DNA of 64,000 nt from Bacteroidota bacterium (GCA_027621175.1 JAQCCM010000002.1:1-64000); one strand, 5' to 3'; shown: positions 46,820 to 56,162, counted from the stretch's first letter. Numbers and translations are program-made. The notes: a model not told the origin generated them from the sequence alone.

Positions 46820-47929
46820 CTACTCCTCACCTGCCGGACGTTCCAGTAGATCAGGCTGATAGTCTAAGGCATTTCCTTCGCCAGAGAGGCGAATAATATC
46901 CTTATCAATCTTTTTAAACTCCTTGGCGGAACTGTTATAGTGGTTTACTACCGTACCTATAGATTTTCCCAATCTGCCGTGTACATCTTCAAAAGAATTT
47001 AGGTGAGCTGAAAGCTTATCCACATTCTTCAAAATGTCTTGTATGGAGTTTTCAATTTTAAGATTGTGCAACGCCTTCACGGTAATTTGCAGCATCGGAA
47101 ACAAACTCATGGGCGATACAATCATCACCTTTTTTTCATAGGCATAGGACACCAAATCGCGAGAGTTAATTTGTAAGGAACCTACCCTACTGTTTAGCAA
47201 GTCTTGGTACAGTCCATCAGCGGGGATAAACATATAAGCATAATCCGTGGTATCTTCATTAGGACGGATGTATTTTGCCGTTTCATCTATGCGTTTCTTG
47301 ATATCGCCTTTAAAAGTTTGTTCCAACGTTTTAATGGCTTCTGGATCACTACTTTCAACCATTTTATTGTAGTTGTCCAAAGAAAATTTGGCATCAATTG
47401 GAATAATAAAATCCCCCACTTTTACGATGGCGTCCACGGCTTCGCCGTTAGTAAAACTATACTGCATTTGAAACAATTCTGGGGGTAGCACATTTGCCAA
47501 TAGGTTTTCCAGTTGAATTTCCCCCAAAATACCTCGCTGCTTGGAATTACCTAAAATCTTTTCCAAGGTCTTCATCTGGTTAGCAAAACTGAGTACTTGT
47601 TCGTTTGTACCTTTGATTTCCGAGAGGGCTTTAGTAACGTCAGTGATGGCTTTTTTAGACTCTGAAAATTGTTGAGTGATGGATATATTTGAAGAGCGCT
47701 GATAATCGCTAATACCTTTGGTGATATTATCTAGCTTCTGCTCCAGTTCTAGACGGGTTTCTTTGGCATTGGCGTCTGTTTCTTTGCGAATACCCTGTAT
47801 TTCTTCGCGTAATTGCGCATTAAGTTGCATCAAAAATTCGTTCGAAACCCCGTTGGATTGATTCTTTTGGTTGATAAGAAAAAACGCCACAAGCGCCACC
47901 AAAACAATGGCAACAGTAATCCACTCCAT
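46820..47929 (-). CDS. rmuC: DNA recombination protein RmuC
   Basis: A 369-residue membrane-anchored protein: an N-terminal membrane helix (ITVAIVLVALVAFFLI), a long coiled coil (about 30-125) and an RmuC nuclease-like domain (about 125-340, NSKQRGILGEIQLENLLANVLPPELFQMQ, DAKFSLDNY, FIPADGLYQDLL). RmuC limits inversions and processes DNA repair intermediates in other bacteria. Confidence 0.9.
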   Translation of the reverse strand: MEWITVAIVLVALVAFFLINQKNQSNGVSNEFLMQLNAQLREEIQGIRKETDANAKETRLELEQKLDNITKGISDYQRSSNISITQQFSESKKAITDVTKALSEIKGTNEQVLSFANQMKTLEKILGNSKQRGILGEIQLENLLANVLPPELFQMQYSFTNGEAVDAIVKVGDFIIPIDAKFSLDNYNKMVESSDPEAIKTLEQTFKGDIKKRIDETAKYIRPNEDTTDYAYMFIPADGLYQDLLNSRVGSLQINSRDLVSYAYEKKVMIVSPMSLFPMLQITVKALHNLKIENSIQDILKNVDKLSAHLNSFEDVHGRLGKSIGTVVNHYNSSAKEFKKIDKDIIRLSGEGNALDYQPDLLERPAGEE

Positions 47930-47969
47930 GATAAAAATCTTTGCTTAAATATACGTGAATTAACGCAAT

Positions 47970-50822
47970 CTATTTCGTCAAATACATCTTTCTGCGTCCA
48001 TACAACTCATAGAATTGATCGTCCTGAAGATTATCAATAAACAAGATGCTTTCGCCAGTACTTTTCATCTCTGGTCCCAATGCCTTATTGACATTTGGGA
48101 ATTTATTAAATGAAAAAACGGGTTGCTTTATGGCAAAGCCTTCCAATTGCGGATTGAAATCAAAATCAGTCACTTTTTTATCACCAAGCATTACTTTCGT
48201 TGCATAATTCACATACGGCTCTTTATATGCTTTTGCTATAAAGGGAACCGTTCTAGATGCACGTGGATTTGCTTCAATAATATAAACCACATCGTCTTTT
48301 ATGGCAAATTGGATGTTGATGAGTCCAACCGTATTCAACGCAAGTGCAATCTTTTTGGTGTGATCGATAATTTGCTGCATTACAAAATCACCCAAATTAA
48401 ATGGAGGTAATGTTGCGTTAGAATCTCCCGAGTGAATACCACAGGGCTCTATGTGCTCCATAATGCCTATGATATAGACATTTTCGCCATCGCAAATAGC
48501 ATCTGCCTCTGCCTCAATAGCACCATCTAGATAGTGGTCTAACAACAATTTATTATTTGGGATTTTGTGCAATAAATCCACCACATGCTTGACTAGATCT
48601 TCTTTGTTAATGACAATTTTCATACCCTGACCTCCTAATACATACGAGGGTCTAACCAAAATGGGAAAGTTCAATTCATCGGCAAGCGCAAGGGCTTCGT
48701 CGGCCGTTTCTGCTACACCAAATTCAGGATAAGGAATGTTGTTTTCCTTTAGTAGCGTAGAAAAGCTTCCACGATCTTCCGCCAAATCTAACGATTGGTA
48801 ACTCGTACCCATAATTTTAATACCGTAGCGGTCAAGTTTTTCGGCAAGTTTTAACGCCGTTTGACCACCCAACTGTACAATTACTCCTTCGGGTTTTTCG
48901 TGACGGATGATATCGTAAATATGTTCCCAGAAAACTGGTTCAAAGTAAAGTTTATCTGCCGTGTCAAAATCGGTAGAAACCGTTTCGGGATTACAATTAA
49001 TCATTATGGTTTCGTAGCCGGCCTCACTAGCGGCCAACACGCCGTGAACGCAGCAATAATCAAACTCAATTCCTTGTCCAATTCGGTTTGGACCAGAGCC
49101 AAGTACCACAATTTTTTTACGATCAGAAACCACACTTTCGTTATGCACAGACACGTCACCTTCGGCTGTTTCCATCGTACTTTCAAAAGTAGAATAGTAA
49201 TATGGTGTTTTAGCGGTAAACTCTGCTGCACAGGTATCAACCAATTTATAAACCCGTTGAATGTTCATCTCGTCGCGCTTACTGTTTACCTCACTTTCCA
49301 AACAACCTAACATATGCGCAATTTGTCGGTCGCCATAGCCTTTTTGTTTGGCCTCCAACAGTAATTCCTTGTCAATACTATTTATGGTGTAGGTAGAAAT
49401 TTCTTTCTGTAACTGGAACAGTTCTTCATACTGTTTCAAATACCACATGTCAATTTTAGTGATATCGTAGATTTTACTCAATGGAATACCCATGGCAATG
49501 GCATCGTAAATCACAAAGACCCTATCCCAAGAGGCGTTAGTAAGTTTATTAATAATTTGATTGTAATCTGTATACCCTTTCCCGTCTGCTCCTAATCCGT
49601 TGCGTTTTATTTCAAGCGATTGTGTGGCTTTGTGCAAGGCTTCTTGGAAAGAGCGTCCAATACCCATAACCTCGCCCACGGCTTTCATTTGCAGACCTAA
49701 AGTACGGTCTGAACCTTCAAATTTATCAAAGTTCCAACGTGGGATTTTGACAATAACATAATCTAGTGTGGGTTCGAATAATGCCGAAGTAGATTTTGTG
49801 ATCTGATTATCCAACTCGTCGAGTCTATAGCCAATCGCCAATTTAGTAGCCACTTTTGCAATAGGATACCCAGTAGCCTTACTTGCAAGTGCTGAAGAAC
49901 GAGATACACGTGGGTTAATTTCAATAGCAATAATATCTTCTTTCTCGTCTGGACTCACTGCGAATTGGACGTTACATCCACCTGCAAAATCACCAATGCT
50001 ACGCATCATTTTGATGGCCATATCGCGCATTCTCTGATAGGTTTTATCAGATAACGTCATCGCTGGTGCTACGGTAATGGAATCGCCCGTATGAATCCCC
50101 ATCGGATCCATATTTTCAATGGAACATATAATGACTACGTTGTCGTTGTTATCCCGTAATAATTCCAACTCGTACTCTTTCCAGCCCATCATGGCTTTGT
50201 CAATCATGACCTCATGAATAGGGGAAATTTCAAGTCCACGACGCATGAGCTCGTCAAAATCCTCCTCTTTGTAAACAATAGCAGCACCCGCACCACCAAG
50301 GGTGTAAGAGGCACGAATACACAATGGGAAACCAAATTGCTGTGCAATTTCTTTTCCTTTTAAAAATGATGTTGCTGTAGCTTGGGGTGCCATCGGAACA
50401 TCAATTTTAGCCATAAGCTCACGAAATTTTTCACGGTCTTCCGTAATGTTTATCGCGTCGATGTTTACCCCAATAAGTTTTACATCAAAGTCTTTCCAAA
50501 TTCCTTTTTCATCTGCTTCAATACAAAGGTTTAAAGCGGTTTGACCACCCATGGTGGGCAATACAGCATCAATTTGCGGATGCTCTTTTAGGATTTTTAT
50601 GATGGATTTTGTGGTCAGCGGCAACAAATACACATGATCAGCCATGGAAGGGTCAGTCATGATAGTTGCAGGGTTGGAATTGATCAGAATGGTTTCAATT
50701 CCGTCCTCTCTTAGTGAGCGTAACGATTGCGAACCCGAGTAATCAAATTCGCAGGCTTGGCCAATAACAATGGGGCCAGATCCAATAATGAGTATGCTGT
50801 TTAGGTCTTTTCTTTTTGGCAT
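47970..50822 (-). CDS. carB: Carbamoyl-phosphate synthase large chain, without the allosteric domain
   Basis: A 950-residue synthase. Two homologous ATP-grasp halves are clear: the first starts ILIIGSGPIVIGQACEFDYSG and the second VVLGSGPNRIGQGIEFDYCC (about residue 550). The order ASYTLGGAGAAIV, GGCNVQFAVSP, EINPRVSRSSALASKATGYPIA, RPSYVLGGQGMKI and EANPRASRTVPFIAKA is complete. It ends at LGPEMKSTGESILFID...RRKMYLTK, about where the MGS-like allosteric domain of E. coli CarB (about 936-1073) would begin. It therefore lacks the UMP/ornithine-responsive domain. It supplies carbamoyl phosphate to PyrB and arginine synthesis; carA is not adjacent. Confidence 0.95.
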   Translation of the reverse strand: MPKRKDLNSILIIGSGPIVIGQACEFDYSGSQSLRSLREDGIETILINSNPATIMTDPSMADHVYLLPLTTKSIIKILKEHPQIDAVLPTMGGQTALNLCIEADEKGIWKDFDVKLIGVNIDAINITEDREKFRELMAKIDVPMAPQATATSFLKGKEIAQQFGFPLCIRASYTLGGAGAAIVYKEEDFDELMRRGLEISPIHEVMIDKAMMGWKEYELELLRDNNDNVVIICSIENMDPMGIHTGDSITVAPAMTLSDKTYQRMRDMAIKMMRSIGDFAGGCNVQFAVSPDEKEDIIAIEINPRVSRSSALASKATGYPIAKVATKLAIGYRLDELDNQITKSTSALFEPTLDYVIVKIPRWNFDKFEGSDRTLGLQMKAVGEVMGIGRSFQEALHKATQSLEIKRNGLGADGKGYTDYNQIINKLTNASWDRVFVIYDAIAMGIPLSKIYDITKIDMWYLKQYEELFQLQKEISTYTINSIDKELLLEAKQKGYGDRQIAHMLGCLESEVNSKRDEMNIQRVYKLVDTCAAEFTAKTPYYYSTFESTMETAEGDVSVHNESVVSDRKKIVVLGSGPNRIGQGIEFDYCCVHGVLAASEAGYETIMINCNPETVSTDFDTADKLYFEPVFWEHIYDIIRHEKPEGVIVQLGGQTALKLAEKLDRYGIKIMGTSYQSLDLAEDRGSFSTLLKENNIPYPEFGVAETADEALALADELNFPILVRPSYVLGGQGMKIVINKEDLVKHVVDLLHKIPNNKLLLDHYLDGAIEAEADAICDGENVYIIGIMEHIEPCGIHSGDSNATLPPFNLGDFVMQQIIDHTKKIALALNTVGLINIQFAIKDDVVYIIEANPRASRTVPFIAKAYKEPYVNYATKVMLGDKKVTDFDFNPQLEGFAIKQPVFSFNKFPNVNKALGPEMKSTGESILFIDNLQDDQFYELYGRRKMYLTK

Positions 50823-50865
50823 AAGCTGTTGCTAATAGGTAGTCAAAATTCTTTCGAAGATATAC

Positions 50866-50898
50866 AAAAAAAAGGTGCCACTTATAAAGTAGCACCTC
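50866..50898 (-). terminator. Terminator of rpmH
   Basis: On the minus strand AGGTGC pairs with GCACCT (50892-50897 and 50873-50878) with inner ACT/AGT pairs and an A/C mismatch. A run of eight T residues (complement of 50866-50873) follows. It is placed between rpmH and carB. Confidence 0.8.
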
Positions 50899-50921
50899 GA
50901 TGTTTTCAACGATTTATTCAC

Positions 50922-51080
50922 TTATTTTTTGTGACGTATTTCGGATGAAACAGAAATCTTTTTGCGCCCTTTGGCGCGGCGCGAAGCCAAAACCTTGCGA
51001 CCTGCTGCCGAATACATGCGCTCCATGAAACCGTGTTTGTTACGGCGTTTTCTCTTTGATGGCTGAAACGTTCTTTTCAT
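50922..51080 (-). CDS. rpmH: 50S ribosomal protein L34
   Basis: A 52-residue basic protein starting [19 protein letters not shown] and continuing [22 protein letters not shown], the complete L34 signature. It binds 23S rRNA. It is transcribed from the -7 box at 51101-51108 and ends at the terminator just before carB. Confidence 0.97.
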   Translation of the reverse strand: MKRTFQPSKRKRRNKHGFMERMYSAAGRKVLASRRAKGRKKISVSSEIRHKK

Positions 51081-51100
51081 CTTTTTTACTTAACTGGCTG

Positions 51101-51108
51101 CAAATATA
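51101..51108 (-). promoter_or_regulatory. -7 box of rpmH
   Basis: On the minus strand TATATTTG matches TAnnTTTG fully and lies 20 bases before the rpmH ATG at 51080. Confidence 0.65.
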
Positions 51109-51152
51109 CAACAACTAATAGCATCAACAAACAACCTTATCATATAAATGTG

Positions 51153-51160
51153 TAAATTTG
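51153..51160 (+). promoter_or_regulatory. -7 box that fixes the start of the following gene
   Basis: TAAATTTG is a full TAnnTTTG match, 17 bases before the ATG at 51178. An earlier in-frame ATG at 51148 lies upstream of this promoter, so it cannot be the start if this box is used. Confidence 0.6.
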
Positions 51161-51177
51161 TGCATCAAAAATTAACT

Positions 51178-51693
51178 ATGTTCCCAAAGTTTATAAAAAT
51201 TGTTTTAGCAGTACTCACGCTTGGCTACGCCGTATATCAATTTATTCAACCCAATATAGGTAATGGAATTGCCTTAATATTCTTAGCAGGTGTTTTTATT
51301 TTCTTATACTTTAAGAATGAATTGATATTTCTTTCTTTTTTAAGACTGCGTAAACAAGATTTTGATGGAACCATGCGCTGGTTACAGCGTATCAAAAATC
51401 CAGCGTCGGCACTTACACAAAAACAACAGGGCTACTATTTCTTTTTGCATGGTGTTATTGAATCTCAAAAAAACCTGACCAAAGCTGAGCGTCATTTCAA
51501 AAAAGCCATTTCTTTAGGTCTCAATATGAAGCACGATCTAGCAATGGCAAAACTAAGTCTAGCTGGAATTGTGATGCAAAAAAGACGTAAGAGAGAAGCC
51601 ACAACACTACTCAACGAAGCTAAAAAACTGGATAAACAAGGTATGCTGACTGATCAAATTAAAATAATGCAACAGCAGCTAAAGAAAATTTAA
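51178..51693 (+). CDS. Small membrane protein with TPR-like tail, unknown function
   Basis: About 171 residues from the ATG at 51178 (MFPKFIKIV). Two hydrophobic segments (about 4-20, KIVLAVLTLGYAVYQF, and 27-50, GIALIFLAGVFIFLYF) precede a helical, basic tail with TPR-like repeats (QQGYYFFLHGVIESQKNLTKAERHFKKAISLGLN). Family members sit beside rpmH in several Flavobacteriaceae. Function unknown. Its stop overlaps the end of the convergent hydrolase gene by four bases. Confidence 0.65.
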   Translation: MFPKFIKIVLAVLTLGYAVYQFIQPNIGNGIALIFLAGVFIFLYFKNELIFLSFLRLRKQDFDGTMRWLQRIKNPASALTQKQQGYYFFLHGVIESQKNLTKAERHFKKAISLGLNMKHDLAMAKLSLAGIVMQKRRKREATTLLNEAKKLDKQGMLTDQIKIMQQQLKKI

Positions 51694-52367
51694 CTCCCTT
51701 TCCAGTCATTCAGAATTATTTTAGGTAAGTTTTTGTTAAACCAATTTGCGCGCAAAACAATCATTACATGTGTTCCTTTGGGAACAGGAATATAATCTTT
51801 CAAATAAAAAATAGGGAAAACCAAATCATAAGTACCGTGGATATGCACCACATCAGGGATTGGTTCTTCTTGATCCCAATTAAAAAAAGCTTCCAAAGCC
51901 CAATCTAAATACGCAGGATCACGCACAGACAAGTACTTTTTGTTTAAATCCATGCGTTTTCGAGCTGCTGGACCAAACATAAATCCAACAAAATCCTCTA
52001 GATTATCTACCCATTGAGTAGGAAAAAAACGATAGGCTTTTGTCTTGCGCGTTATTCGCATGTGAATGGGGAATTCTTTACGTGTACGAACGCTGGAAAC
52101 GATGATTACTTTTCGACAGGGAATTATTTTTGCCATTTCTTGAACAATTATACCCCCAAAAGAAACGCCTACTAAAACGGGGTTTGGATGTGTGACCTTA
52201 TCACACATACGCTTTACATAGGAAGCTAGGGTTTCATCCTTATTTGGCGTAAACCATGACAAGCGATGAATTTCAAACAAATTGCCCATTTGAATAAAAT
52301 CAAAAATAGAGGTATTAGCGGCCATACCAGGCATCATATATATATGTATGATGTTTGATTTTTCCAT
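51690..52367 (-). CDS. Alpha/beta hydrolase
   Basis: A cytoplasmic alpha/beta-hydrolase. The N-terminus HIYMMPGMAANTSIFDFI gives the oxyanion region, the nucleophile Ser is in LVGVSFGGIIVQEMAK, and the later HIHGTYDLVFP plus GTHVMIV supply the acid and His. The ATG at 52367 (MEKSN) is preferred over 52385, because TACATTGG, close to the -7 consensus, lies between them on the minus strand. About 225 residues. Substrate unknown. Confidence 0.75.
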   Translation of the reverse strand: MEKSNIIHIYMMPGMAANTSIFDFIQMGNLFEIHRLSWFTPNKDETLASYVKRMCDKVTHPNPVLVGVSFGGIIVQEMAKIIPCRKVIIVSSVRTRKEFPIHMRITRKTKAYRFFPTQWVDNLEDFVGFMFGPAARKRMDLNKKYLSVRDPAYLDWALEAFFNWDQEEPIPDVVHIHGTYDLVFPIFYLKDYIPVPKGTHVMIVLRANWFNKNLPKIILNDWKGS

Positions 52368-52394
52368 TGCAGTACCAATGTACATAATTTTTTG

Positions 52395-52402
52395 TAAATT
52401 TG
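52395..52402 (+). promoter_or_regulatory. -7 box of the GNAT-like gene
   Basis: TAAATTTG is a full TAnnTTTG match, 17 bases before the ATG at 52420, in the divergent region shared with the hydrolase gene. Confidence 0.6.
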
Positions 52403-52419
52403 CCTCCTAGCAACAATTT

Positions 52420-52713
52420 ATGGGAAAAATGAACGTTACCGACAATTCTTTCTTGCGCCAGTTTGAAACAGAAGTTGAAGGCGAGATCGCCAAAATAGAA
52501 TATGCACAGCAGGAGCGTAAAATCTTTCTGACAAAACTTGTTGTTCCAAAAGACAACTGTCCAACCGATTTCAGTGATGCATTTATCAAAGAAGTACTTG
52601 CTATAATTGCAGAGCGCAATGTAAGTATGATGCCTACAAGCCCAGAAATTGTACGGTTTATCCGCAAAAACAAACGTTACCGCAGCATGCTTCCCATAGG
52701 TGTGCGCATCTAA
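52420..52713 (+). CDS. Small GNAT-like (N-acetyltransferase family) protein
   Basis: A 97-residue protein from the family annotated as short GCN5-related acetyltransferases (YjdJ-like) in Flavobacteriaceae: FLRQFETEVEGEIAKIEYAQQERKIFLTKLVVP, then PTSPEIVRFIRKNKRYRSMLPIGVRI. It lacks an obvious full acetyl-CoA loop, so its activity is uncertain. It ends four bases into the convergent mtaB gene. Confidence 0.7.
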   Translation: MGKMNVTDNSFLRQFETEVEGEIAKIEYAQQERKIFLTKLVVPKDNCPTDFSDAFIKEVLAIIAERNVSMMPTSPEIVRFIRKNKRYRSMLPIGVRI

Positions 52714-54044
52714 GCTACCTGAATTCCTACAGCTTTTACAAATTCAAAATTCACCAAACCATCATCAGAAATATCGGTGAGTTTCACTTGATGAATCGTG
52801 TTACATAATGCAGGATTCCAATAGGTTTTTACCTTGACATAATTGGGTGTAAAACCATGTATGTATCCGTTTTTATTTTCAGACTCAAAAAGTACTTTCT
52901 GGATAGTTCCTAATTGTAGCTCATAAAATGCACGACGCTTTTTCTGTGATAAGCCGCGTAACATTTTACTTCGTTTGGACCGAACGTTTTTTGGTACTGG
53001 ATTTGGCATTTCAACTGCAAGCGTATTGGCACGCTCAGAATAAGAAAACACGTGTAAGTATGAGATATCCAATTCATTAAGAAAATGGTAGGTCTCCATA
53101 AAATGAGCATCGGTTTCTCCAGGAAACCCAACAATCACATCAACTCCAATACATGCGTGCGGCATCCGATTTTTTATTTGCGCTACACGTTTTTCGTATA
53201 ATTCGCGTTGATACCTACGGCGCATTGCCGCCAAAATAGTGTTGCTCCCGCTCTGTAAAGGAATGTGAAAATGAGGCACAAAACGTTTGGATTGAGCAAC
53301 AAAATCAATCGTTTCTTGACGCAATAAATTTGGTTCAATAGATGAAATCCGAATGCGTTCTAAGCCTTCAACCTCATCTAAAGCATGTACTAAATCAAAA
53401 AAAGTGTGTTCGTGTTTTTTTGCACCAAACTCGCCTTTGCCAAAATCACCTATATTCACTCCCGTTAATACAACCTCTTTAATGTCTTGTGATACAATTT
53501 CATGAGTTTGTTTGATGATATTGGATAGTGTGTCACTTCTTGAAAATCCACGTGCTAATGGAATGGTACAATAGGTGCATTTGTAATCGCAACCATCTTG
53601 AACTTTTAAAAAGGCTCGTGTACGATCTCCAATAGCATAACTACCCACATATTGTTCCACTTCGTCAATGGCGCATGCATGCACCGCTGATGCGGGTGAT
53701 TTACTATCGATAAAATCAAGGACATTGAATTTTTCGTTTGCGCCTAAAACCAAATCTACACCATCTAAGGCAGCCAATTCTTCAGGCTTAAGCTGCGCAT
53801 AACACCCAATAGCGACTAAAAAACAATCTGGATTTTGCTTGCGTGCTTGTTTTACAATGGTTTTAAATTTTTTGTCTGCATTTTCGGTTACCGAGCACGT
53901 ATTGATCACATACACATCGGCAGCATTTTCAAAAGATACTTGGGTGTATCCGCCCGCAGTAAAGGATCGCCCAATGGTAGATGTTTCTGAAAAATTCAGC
54001 TTACACCCTAACGTATAAAATGCAACCGTACCAATAGTGGACAT
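52710..54044 (-). CDS. mtaB: tRNA t6A37 methylthiotransferase
   Basis: A radical-SAM methylthiotransferase that converts t6A37 to ms2t6A37. The N-terminal UPF0004 Cys residues are in LGCKLNFSE, NTCSVT and GCYAQ. The radical-SAM CxxxCxxC is CDYKCTYC, and GFPGETDAHF follows. The C-terminal TRAM-type domain is present. ISYLHVFSYSERANTLA supports MtaB over MiaB or RimO. The 444 residues are full length. Promoter box at 54059-54066. Confidence 0.92.
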   Translation of the reverse strand: MSTIGTVAFYTLGCKLNFSETSTIGRSFTAGGYTQVSFENAADVYVINTCSVTENADKKFKTIVKQARKQNPDCFLVAIGCYAQLKPEELAALDGVDLVLGANEKFNVLDFIDSKSPASAVHACAIDEVEQYVGSYAIGDRTRAFLKVQDGCDYKCTYCTIPLARGFSRSDTLSNIIKQTHEIVSQDIKEVVLTGVNIGDFGKGEFGAKKHEHTFFDLVHALDEVEGLERIRISSIEPNLLRQETIDFVAQSKRFVPHFHIPLQSGSNTILAAMRRRYQRELYEKRVAQIKNRMPHACIGVDVIVGFPGETDAHFMETYHFLNELDISYLHVFSYSERANTLAVEMPNPVPKNVRSKRSKMLRGLSQKKRRAFYELQLGTIQKVLFESENKNGYIHGFTPNYVKVKTYWNPALCNTIHQVKLTDISDDGLVNFEFVKAVGIQVA

Positions 54045-54058
54045 GTAAAAAATTTTAA

Positions 54059-54066
54059 CAAAGATA
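54059..54066 (-). promoter_or_regulatory. -7 box of mtaB
   Basis: On the minus strand TATCTTTG is a full TAnnTTTG match, 14 bases before the mtaB ATG. Confidence 0.65.
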
Positions 54067-54098
54067 CAATGCTAGAGTGCTATTGCTCAAACAAATGC

Positions 54099-55253
54099 CT
54101 AACGAAAATTTGAAGTCGATTCGAAAACATGCTTTAACACTTGCGCTGCTGATGGACTGAGTTCTTTTTCTCGGCGTGCCATAACAATACGTGCCGTTTC
54201 CAAAACTTTAGCAAGTCTATTTTCGGAAATTCCCTGTGCACCGCCACGAGAAAAACTAGGTATAAATGTACGTGGAAATCCTGATGAAAAAATATTACAA
54301 CCTACACCAATTACTGTGGCAGTGTTCAAAGCTGTATGAATAGCTGTTTTGGAATGATCCCCGATAATAGGTCCGCAAAACTGCAACCCCGTTTGTATGA
54401 ATTTTTGTTGCGTATAATTCCATGCACGCACTTCACTATAATCGTTTTTTAGATTTGATGCGTCGGTAGCCGCACCAAGATTACACCACTCACCCACAAC
54501 AGCATTGCCTAAAAAGCCATCGTGTCCTTTGTTGCTGTTCCCAAAAAAAACAACGTTGTTGATTTCACCACCTACTTTTACATGTTCACCTAAACTTGTA
54601 CCTCCATAGACTTTAGCGCCCATTTTAATAACCGCATTTTTACCAACATAAAGCGGTCCACGCAAAAGCGCACCTTCCATAATGGTGGCGTCATTGTCTA
54701 TAATAATAGGACCATCCGCAGTATTAATAACGGCAGCATACGCTGTTACATTCGCGCCAACTAAAACCGAATGTTGTCCAAACTGTTGATTGGAAACATG
54801 AAGTGAGTTGGTGTGAGAATCGTTAAAATAAGGTGCGTCCTCACAGATTACTTGTGCGTTGTTAGAAAACAAATCCCACGGGTAACGAATTATCGTTAAT
54901 GACTCAAAAAACATGATTTCTTCAAAAGAGTCAAGCACATCTGCTGTGCTGGATGTAGCACCTTTAAATGCAATCAATGAGTCGTTATAAAGCAATTTTT
55001 GTCCGTCTTTTAGCTGCTGAACAGCATCTATTAAAGCTGGTGATGGCAAACAACCGGCTAAAACGGCCACATCAAAAGATGGTGTTTTTGGCTGTAAATA
55101 GGTTTCGGTTTCGCAAACCACCGATACATCGAGCAATTGCTCCCATCGTGTTGCCAAGGTCATACCTCCAATTAGCAACTGCGCAACAGGGCGCGTGTAA
55201 ACAAGTGGAAGTAAATCGGTGCGGTTTGGTCCGTCAAATAAACAAATACGCAT
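54099..55253 (-). CDS. GlmU-like sugar-nucleotidyltransferase family protein
   Basis: 384 residues: an N-terminal nucleotidyltransferase-like domain (MRICLFDGPNRTDLLPLVYTRP...) and a C-terminal left-handed beta-helix with hexapeptide repeats (about 190-320, AVVNTADGPIIIDNDATIMEGALLRGPLYVG). The N-terminal NTP-binding GxGTRM loop of GlmU is missing, so this half is probably not a standard pyrophosphorylase. Proteins of this type are widespread in Bacteroidota as putative sugar-nucleotide transferases; true substrate unknown. Confidence 0.75.
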   Translation of the reverse strand: MRICLFDGPNRTDLLPLVYTRPVAQLLIGGMTLATRWEQLLDVSVVCETETYLQPKTPSFDVAVLAGCLPSPALIDAVQQLKDGQKLLYNDSLIAFKGATSSTADVLDSFEEIMFFESLTIIRYPWDLFSNNAQVICEDAPYFNDSHTNSLHVSNQQFGQHSVLVGANVTAYAAVINTADGPIIIDNDATIMEGALLRGPLYVGKNAVIKMGAKVYGGTSLGEHVKVGGEINNVVFFGNSNKGHDGFLGNAVVGEWCNLGAATDASNLKNDYSEVRAWNYTQQKFIQTGLQFCGPIIGDHSKTAIHTALNTATVIGVGCNIFSSGFPRTFIPSFSRGGAQGISENRLAKVLETARIVMARREKELSPSAAQVLKHVFESTSNFR

Positions 55254-55274
55254 GCGCCAAAGATAAGTGTAAAT

Positions 55275-55297
55275 AAAAAAACCTCCACATGGGAGGT
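55275..55297 (-). terminator. Terminator of rpmE2
   Basis: ACCTCC and GGAGGT (55281-55286, 55292-55297) form a 6-bp stem with a five-base loop. On the minus strand it is followed by a run of at least six T residues, 25 bases after the rpmE2 stop. Confidence 0.75.
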
Positions 55298-55321
55298 CTT
55301 AATTCGTGCAAAAATTCAAAA

Positions 55322-55573
55322 TTACTTATTGAATTTAGCGTATTTGTTCTTAAACTTGTCGATACGACCAGCCGTATCCACCAATTTGGATTTACCAGTA
55401 TAAAACGGATGCGAAGTGCGCGAAATCTCTAATTTAATAAGCGGATATTCTACGCCTTCTAACTCAATAGTTTCTTTGGCATTGGCAGTAGATTTAGTAA
55501 TAAATACATCTTCATTAGACATATCTTTGAACGCTACCAAGCGATAATTATCTGGGTGAATTCCTTGTTTCAT
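55322..55573 (-). CDS. rpmE2: 50S ribosomal protein L31, type B
   Basis: An 83-residue L31: [25 protein letters not shown] and [30 protein letters not shown]. The Cys zinc motif of type A L31 is absent, which marks the zinc-independent type B used under zinc shortage in many bacteria. Monocistronic, with its own promoter and terminator. Confidence 0.95.
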   Translation of the reverse strand: MKQGIHPDNYRLVAFKDMSNEDVFITKSTANAKETIELEGVEYPLIKLEISRTSHPFYTGKSKLVDTAGRIDKFKNKYAKFNK

Positions 55574-55598
55574 AATGCTTTTACCATTTAGAGGGGTG

Positions 55599-55606
55599 CA
55601 AATTTA
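55599..55606 (-). promoter_or_regulatory. -7 box of rpmE2
   Basis: On the minus strand TAAATTTG is a full TAnnTTTG match, 25 bases before the rpmE2 ATG. No Zur-like inverted repeat was obvious around it. Confidence 0.6.
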
Positions 55607-55655
55607 ATTATTTTATCTAAATTTACCATACACTTCAACATAAAAAAAATAACAC

Positions 55656-56162
55656 ATGGAAACTTCTCCAAAATTAGGGACATACAACTACCGTTTTGGG
55701 CTTATAGCTGCTGGAATTGGTATCGTTTTTAGCTTAATGCTATACTTCATGGATATGATCTACAATCAATCTCCTATAATCCAAGCCATTAACATACTTA
55801 TACCCTCAACACTAGCCGTTTTAGCCATCCAAAATTTTAAAAAAGATAATGACGGATTTCTTTCCATAAAACAATCCATTAAGATTGGGGTTGGTGTGTT
55901 TTTAGTGGCTGGAATTATTGGGCTTGTTTATTTCACGCTATTCATAAATACAATTGAACCTGATTTTATTTCAAACACAGCACAAATGCAAGCTGACGCA
56001 CTTCGAGAAGCACGACCTGAATTGGAGGAAAGTATGATTCAAATGCAACAAGAAAATACCGAAAAGTTTTTCTATGTCGGCTTCCCAGTTATACTTATTT
56101 TTAATCTTTTCATTGGACTTATTATAGGTTTGGTAACAGGATTATTTACAAAAAAGAGTTAA
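55656..56162 (+). CDS. DUF4199 membrane protein
   Basis: 168 residues with four hydrophobic segments (about 13-32, 38-56, 75-95, 140-165) and an acidic, Gln-rich loop (about 100-138, NTAQMQADALREARPELEESMIQMQQENTEKF). It is the DUF4199 pattern of Bacteroidota, of unknown function. It ends with TAA directly before the TTG start of the next gene; in many Flavobacteriaceae it precedes a GT2 glycosyltransferase, as here. Confidence 0.8.
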   Translation: METSPKLGTYNYRFGLIAAGIGIVFSLMLYFMDMIYNQSPIIQAINILIPSTLAVLAIQNFKKDNDGFLSIKQSIKIGVGVFLVAGIIGLVYFTLFINTIEPDFISNTAQMQADALREARPELEESMIQMQQENTEKFFYVGFPVILIFNLFIGLIIGLVTGLFTKKS

